Positions 14,304-16,809 of a stretch of 16,809 bases of DNA are shown here, one piece after another. How positions within the stretch are numbered: the first letter of the stretch is position 1; the number at the start of each line of letters is the position of its first letter. Made by a program: the position numbers and the translations under genes. The notes under the pieces were generated by a model. It searched no databases and was not told the origin of the DNA. It saw only the letters and a list, made by a program, of their open reading frames with translations. The stretch spans positions 1 through 16,809 of the forward strand of contig JASHUF010000077.1 of assembly GCA_030040175.1 (NCBI GenBank), written 5' to 3'. This stretch comes from Acidobacteriaceae bacterium (GTDB lineage Bacteria; Acidobacteriota; Terriglobia; Terriglobales; Acidobacteriaceae).

Positions 14304-15269
14304 TTATTGTTCGGTTCCGGCGATCTCGGAACCGAGGACAAGAACCTGCTCCGGGGTGTCAACCTTGGCGCCCGGAGCATTTACCTTCAGCCGGAAGGTG
14401 TCCACCTGTGTCTTGCCGTTCGAGGGCGTCATGAAACCGAGCTCATACTGGTTGCTCAGGCGGTGCTCGATATCTTCGAAGTAAGGCTGAAGGCTGACCG
14501 GGTCGCCGTAGCCAATCCAATAGTCGGAGCCGCCCGTTGCATGGGTGAGCTGGGCCAGCAGATTCTCGCCCGCGTTGGTGGCCGCCAGGGTCTGATCCAG
14601 GCGTCCGGTGTTACGCCAGTAAATGGAGTACACGACCAGTTGCGCCTTAACTGCGTCGGAGATCGCGGCTTGAAGATACGGATCCTCGGGATCGTAGTGC
14701 AGGGCGCCGTCGTAATAGTCCACGCCGTCGGTCACCATGACCACTTCCCGCCGCGCCTGGCGATTGGTTGAGGGCCAGTGCTGCGCCAGGCTGGAAAGAC
14801 AGAAATACGGGCTGGCGCTGACGCCGGGAACGCCTCCGGTCGGAATGCGGAGCCCGCGCAGGGTTTCCGTGCGGTCGGTCGTGAGCGGTCCGGTTAGATC
14901 GGCGCTTCCGTTTTGCATGTAGGCGATGGTGGCGCTGACGTTGGGCGGCAGCGTCTGCACAAACTTCTCGATATCGCTCATCTGCGTACTGAGGCTGGTT
15001 CGTGCCGCGCCGTCAATGAGAAGAACGAGTTCAACCGGAGAATTGGGGTTGAACTGCTGCCAGCGCGTCACGGTCGCTTCTTTGCCGTTGACTTTGACGC
15101 TCAACTGCGGTTGCGAAACCGCGGGAGCCTGCGCGCCCTTGCTCGGGAGCACAGTCACGATAGCCTGGCCCTGTCCCTGATGGCTCTCAGACTGAGCCAA
15201 GGCGGGTATGGCGGGCAGCGACGACACAGCTGCGAACCAGGCAGCGAATTTGGATGCTTTGCTTTGCAT
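14304..15269 (-). CDS. Secreted VWA-like protein, acidobacterial type
   Basis: The 321-residue protein starts at ATG 15269 with AAGGAG seven bases upstream. A signal peptide ends near residue 25 (AIPALA then QSE). A short beta-rich segment with LSVKVNGKEATVTRW precedes a von Willebrand A-like domain from about 79, with LVLLIDGAARTSL, then VVMVTDGVDYYDG around the second metal-site region. This architecture is common among secreted acidobacterial VWA-like proteins. The metal site is degenerate: after Asp86, Ser residues of the DxSxS pattern are replaced by Ala88 and Arg90. Its ligand is unknown and it may act without metal. It is divergent from the riboswitch and TonB gene. Confidence 0.75.
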   Translation of the reverse strand: MQSKASKFAAWFAAVSSLPAIPALAQSESHQGQGQAIVTVLPSKGAQAPAVSQPQLSVKVNGKEATVTRWQQFNPNSPVELVLLIDGAARTSLSTQMSDIEKFVQTLPPNVSATIAYMQNGSADLTGPLTTDRTETLRGLRIPTGGVPGVSASPYFCLSSLAQHWPSTNRQARREVVMVTDGVDYYDGALHYDPEDPYLQAAISDAVKAQLVVYSIYWRNTGRLDQTLAATNAGENLLAQLTHATGGSDYWIGYGDPVSLQPYFEDIEHRLSNQYELGFMTPSNGKTQVDTFRLKVNAPGAKVDTPEQVLVLGSEIAGTEQ

Positions 15270-15284
15270 TGCCTAACTCCTTGA

Positions 15285-15545
15285 GGCGAGTGCCGATGTC
15301 GGATCGAGCTGGAGTCCAGCCTTGCCCCATTCCTTCTCCTTAGATGAATTGACGCAGAAGCAGGCAACAAGGCCGAAGGAGGAATTTCCCGTCTCCGGAA
15401 GACCGAGTTAAATACCACTTGTGAAAGGACTTGGAATCTCTTATGGCAAGCGGGAAGAAGACCGCCGCGTTTTTTCGCGCAGGAGCCCGGCCGGCGCGAC
15501 GCCGATTTGCAAATCTCGCGCCGGAGTGCTTCAATAAACACAATT
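15285..15545. other. Divergent intergenic region ahead of the TPP riboswitch
   Basis: No gene is supported between the VWA-like start and the riboswitch. Promoters of both directions should lie here. A weak plus-strand candidate is TTGCAA near 15507 with an AT-rich CAATAAAC near 15533, which would place the transcript start just before the riboswitch. No certain -10 or -35 pair stands out. Confidence 0.35.
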
Positions 15546-15626
15546 GAAACAGGGGTGCTCCGCTGATGCGGGGCTGAGATGATACCCTCGAACCCGATCC
15601 GGATAATACCGGCGTGGGAAGTTTTC
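15546..15626 (+). promoter_or_regulatory. TPP riboswitch (THI element)
   Basis: The conserved cores are present: AGGGGTGC, GCTGAGATGATACCC, CGAACCCGATCCGGATAATA and CCGGCGTGGGAAG. GAAAC (15546-15550) pairs with GTTTTC (15621-15626) to close P1. Binding of thiamin pyrophosphate usually lowers expression of the gene downstream. No U-tract terminator follows. Two CTCCTT stretches downstream (near 15648 and 15667) could pair with the AGAGGAG ribosome site before the TonB ATG, so translational control is likely; this is inference. Confidence 0.92.
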
Positions 15627-15703
15627 TTTAGCCGAGCGGCTGAATCTCCTTCCATTCCAGCGCAAGCTCCTTTGTTTCAGGCACCGGGAAGCCAGAGGAG
15701 TCT

Positions 15704-16809
15704 ATGCGCGCAGCCGCAGTTCGAAGCCAGCCGTTCCTTTTTCATGCAGCGAGCAGATGGGCAGGTCGTGCGCTGGCGCTGACCTTGAGTGTGGGGCTTG
15801 CGGCGCATGCACGCGCGCAGAGTCCCGTCCCGGCGCAGGGCGATTCCGCCCAAAGTCAGGTTGCGCCGGATTCCCGAACTTCGGCGCAGAATCCGCCTGC
15901 CGCGCAAAGGCCCGCGCCGGTGACCACCACGGTGGTGGTGCATGGAGAGGCAAACAGCGATTACCTGCCCGAGGCGGTGACGGTGGGCACGCTTAGCCCC
16001 GAACCGCTCAAAGAGGCGCCTCTTTCGGCCACGGTGGTGACGCGCGACGCGATGAGCAACCAGATTGCGCGGCTGCTTTCCGACGTGGTGCAGAACGATG
16101 CTTCAGTCGAAGACGATTATGTGCCGGTGGGCTACTACGGCGACTACCAGATTCGCGGATTTCCCATCGACCTGGCCACGGGGCTCGAGGTCAACGGCAT
16201 GACGATTGCCGGTGAGCAGGATGTGCCGCTTGAAAACAAGGAGAGCGTCGAGTTCCTGAACGGATTGGCCGGAGTGGAGAGCGGCGTGGCTTCGGGCGGA
16301 GGGTTGATCGATTACGTGACCAAACGGCCGGCGGTCATCAAGGCCGTGGATGTGGCGACCGATCAGCTGGGCACGGCCTATGCGGCGACGGATTTGGGCC
16401 GGTTCTTTGGCGCGAGGCAGCAGGTGGGCGCGCGCGTGAACCTGGCCGGCGAGAGAATCCAGACGTACATGGATGGGACCGCAGGATGGCGTGCGGTGGG
16501 CGCGGGCGCGGCCGACTGGAAGATTACGCCCAATGCGGTTCTGAAAGGCGACTTCGAATACCAGCACAAGACGGAGCGCGACGGCAGCGGGTACCAACTG
16601 CTGGGCGGGACCACGCTGCCCGACATCAACCGAATTTATCCCTCAACGATGCTGGGCGAGCAGGCGTGGGGTCCGCCGGACACCTACGACACGTTCAACA
16701 GCGGGGTGCGGGCCGACCTGAACCCGGCGCCGCACTGGACGGCGTTCGCCGCCGTGAGCCTCAGCCATTCGCTGATCCAGGACAACGTCATCTATGCCTA
16801 TGGCTCATC
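15704..16809 (+). CDS. TonB-dependent receptor, N-terminal part (cut by window edge)
   Basis: The frame is open from ATG 15704 to the right edge, 368 codons. AGAGGAG lies three bases before the start. The signal peptide ends near ARA-QS at 38-39. A Pro/Ala/Gln-rich stretch precedes VVVHGEAN, then the plug domain with LKEAPLSATVVTRDAM, YYGDYQIRGFPID and GLIDYVTKRP, typical of siderophore-type receptors. The beta-barrel begins after about residue 215 and runs beyond the window. Such outer-membrane receptors import scarce nutrients using TonB energy. The TPP riboswitch just upstream indicates uptake of thiamin or a precursor, as proposed for other riboswitch-linked TonB receptors. The barrel end and the terminal Phe are not seen. 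Confidence 0.85.
   Translation, partial: MRAAAVRSQPFLFHAASRWAGRALALTLSVGLAAHARAQSPVPAQGDSAQSQVAPDSRTSAQNPPAAQRPAPVTTTVVVHGEANSDYLPEAVTVGTLSPEPLKEAPLSATVVTRDAMSNQIARLLSDVVQNDASVEDDYVPVGYYGDYQIRGFPIDLATGLEVNGMTIAGEQDVPLENKESVEFLNGLAGVESGVASGGGLIDYVTKRPAVIKAVDVATDQLGTAYAATDLGRFFGARQQVGARVNLAGERIQTYMDGTAGWRAVGAGAADWKITPNAVLKGDFEYQHKTERDGSGYQLLGGTTLPDINRIYPSTMLGEQAWGPPDTYDTFNSGVRADLNPAPHWTAFAAVSLSHSLIQDNVIYAYGS

Overview
The window looks like a high-GC soil bacterium of the Acidobacteria (Acidobacteriaceae-like). This is inferred from gene style: a secreted VWA-domain protein, a GH27 alpha-galactosidase with an N-terminal Ig-like domain, DinB and MFS DHA2 genes, a TPP riboswitch ahead of a TonB receptor, and GC-rich repeat elements of a kind common in that phylum. 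No database search was possible.

Layout. Positions 1-277 (minus) hold the start of a secreted protein cut by the window edge. Positions 278-1238 have no convincing gene and carry what may be a decayed winged-helix regulator. Positions 1239-4394 are a decaying sugar-catabolism block: an intact mutarotase-like gene, an epimerase cut to 77 codons, two small inverted-repeat elements, a scrap of an SDR gene on the other strand, and a URO-D-like gene with one frameshift. A strong sigma70-type promoter with a perfect 16-bp palindromic operator lies just ahead of the URO-D gene.

Positions 4391-9325 are a largely intact sugar operon: a galactokinase-like GHMP kinase, a PhyH-type dioxygenase, a tiny membrane peptide of 37 residues, a LacI-type regulator, then a secreted GH27 alpha-galactosidase. 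Junctions at 4391, 5557, 6393 and 6503 are four-base stop/start overlaps, so translation is probably coupled. The LacI protein is the obvious candidate to bind the palindrome at 3360-3375. The likely sense of the locus is release of galactose-like sugars outside the cytoplasm by GH27, followed by phosphorylation and further steps inside.

Positions 9567-10332 hold a 61-residue protein and a convergent DinB-family protein. Both appear to be leaderless, with a -10-like box six bases before the start codon.

Positions about 10617-11575 are the most striking part. They hold a tandem array of small RNA-type hairpins with GNRA tetraloops, spaced about 50 nt apart, closed by a 13-bp UUCG-capped terminator. 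All loops are GNRA only on the plus strand, stems covary between units, and the period does not keep a reading frame. This looks like a long structured non-coding RNA of about 1 kb that I cannot assign to any family I know.

Positions 11665-15269 (minus) encode a c-type cytochrome, a 14-TM DHA2 drug exporter and a secreted VWA-like protein. The right edge (15546-16809) holds a TPP riboswitch and the first 368 codons of a TonB-dependent receptor, probably a thiamin-responsive outer-membrane transporter.
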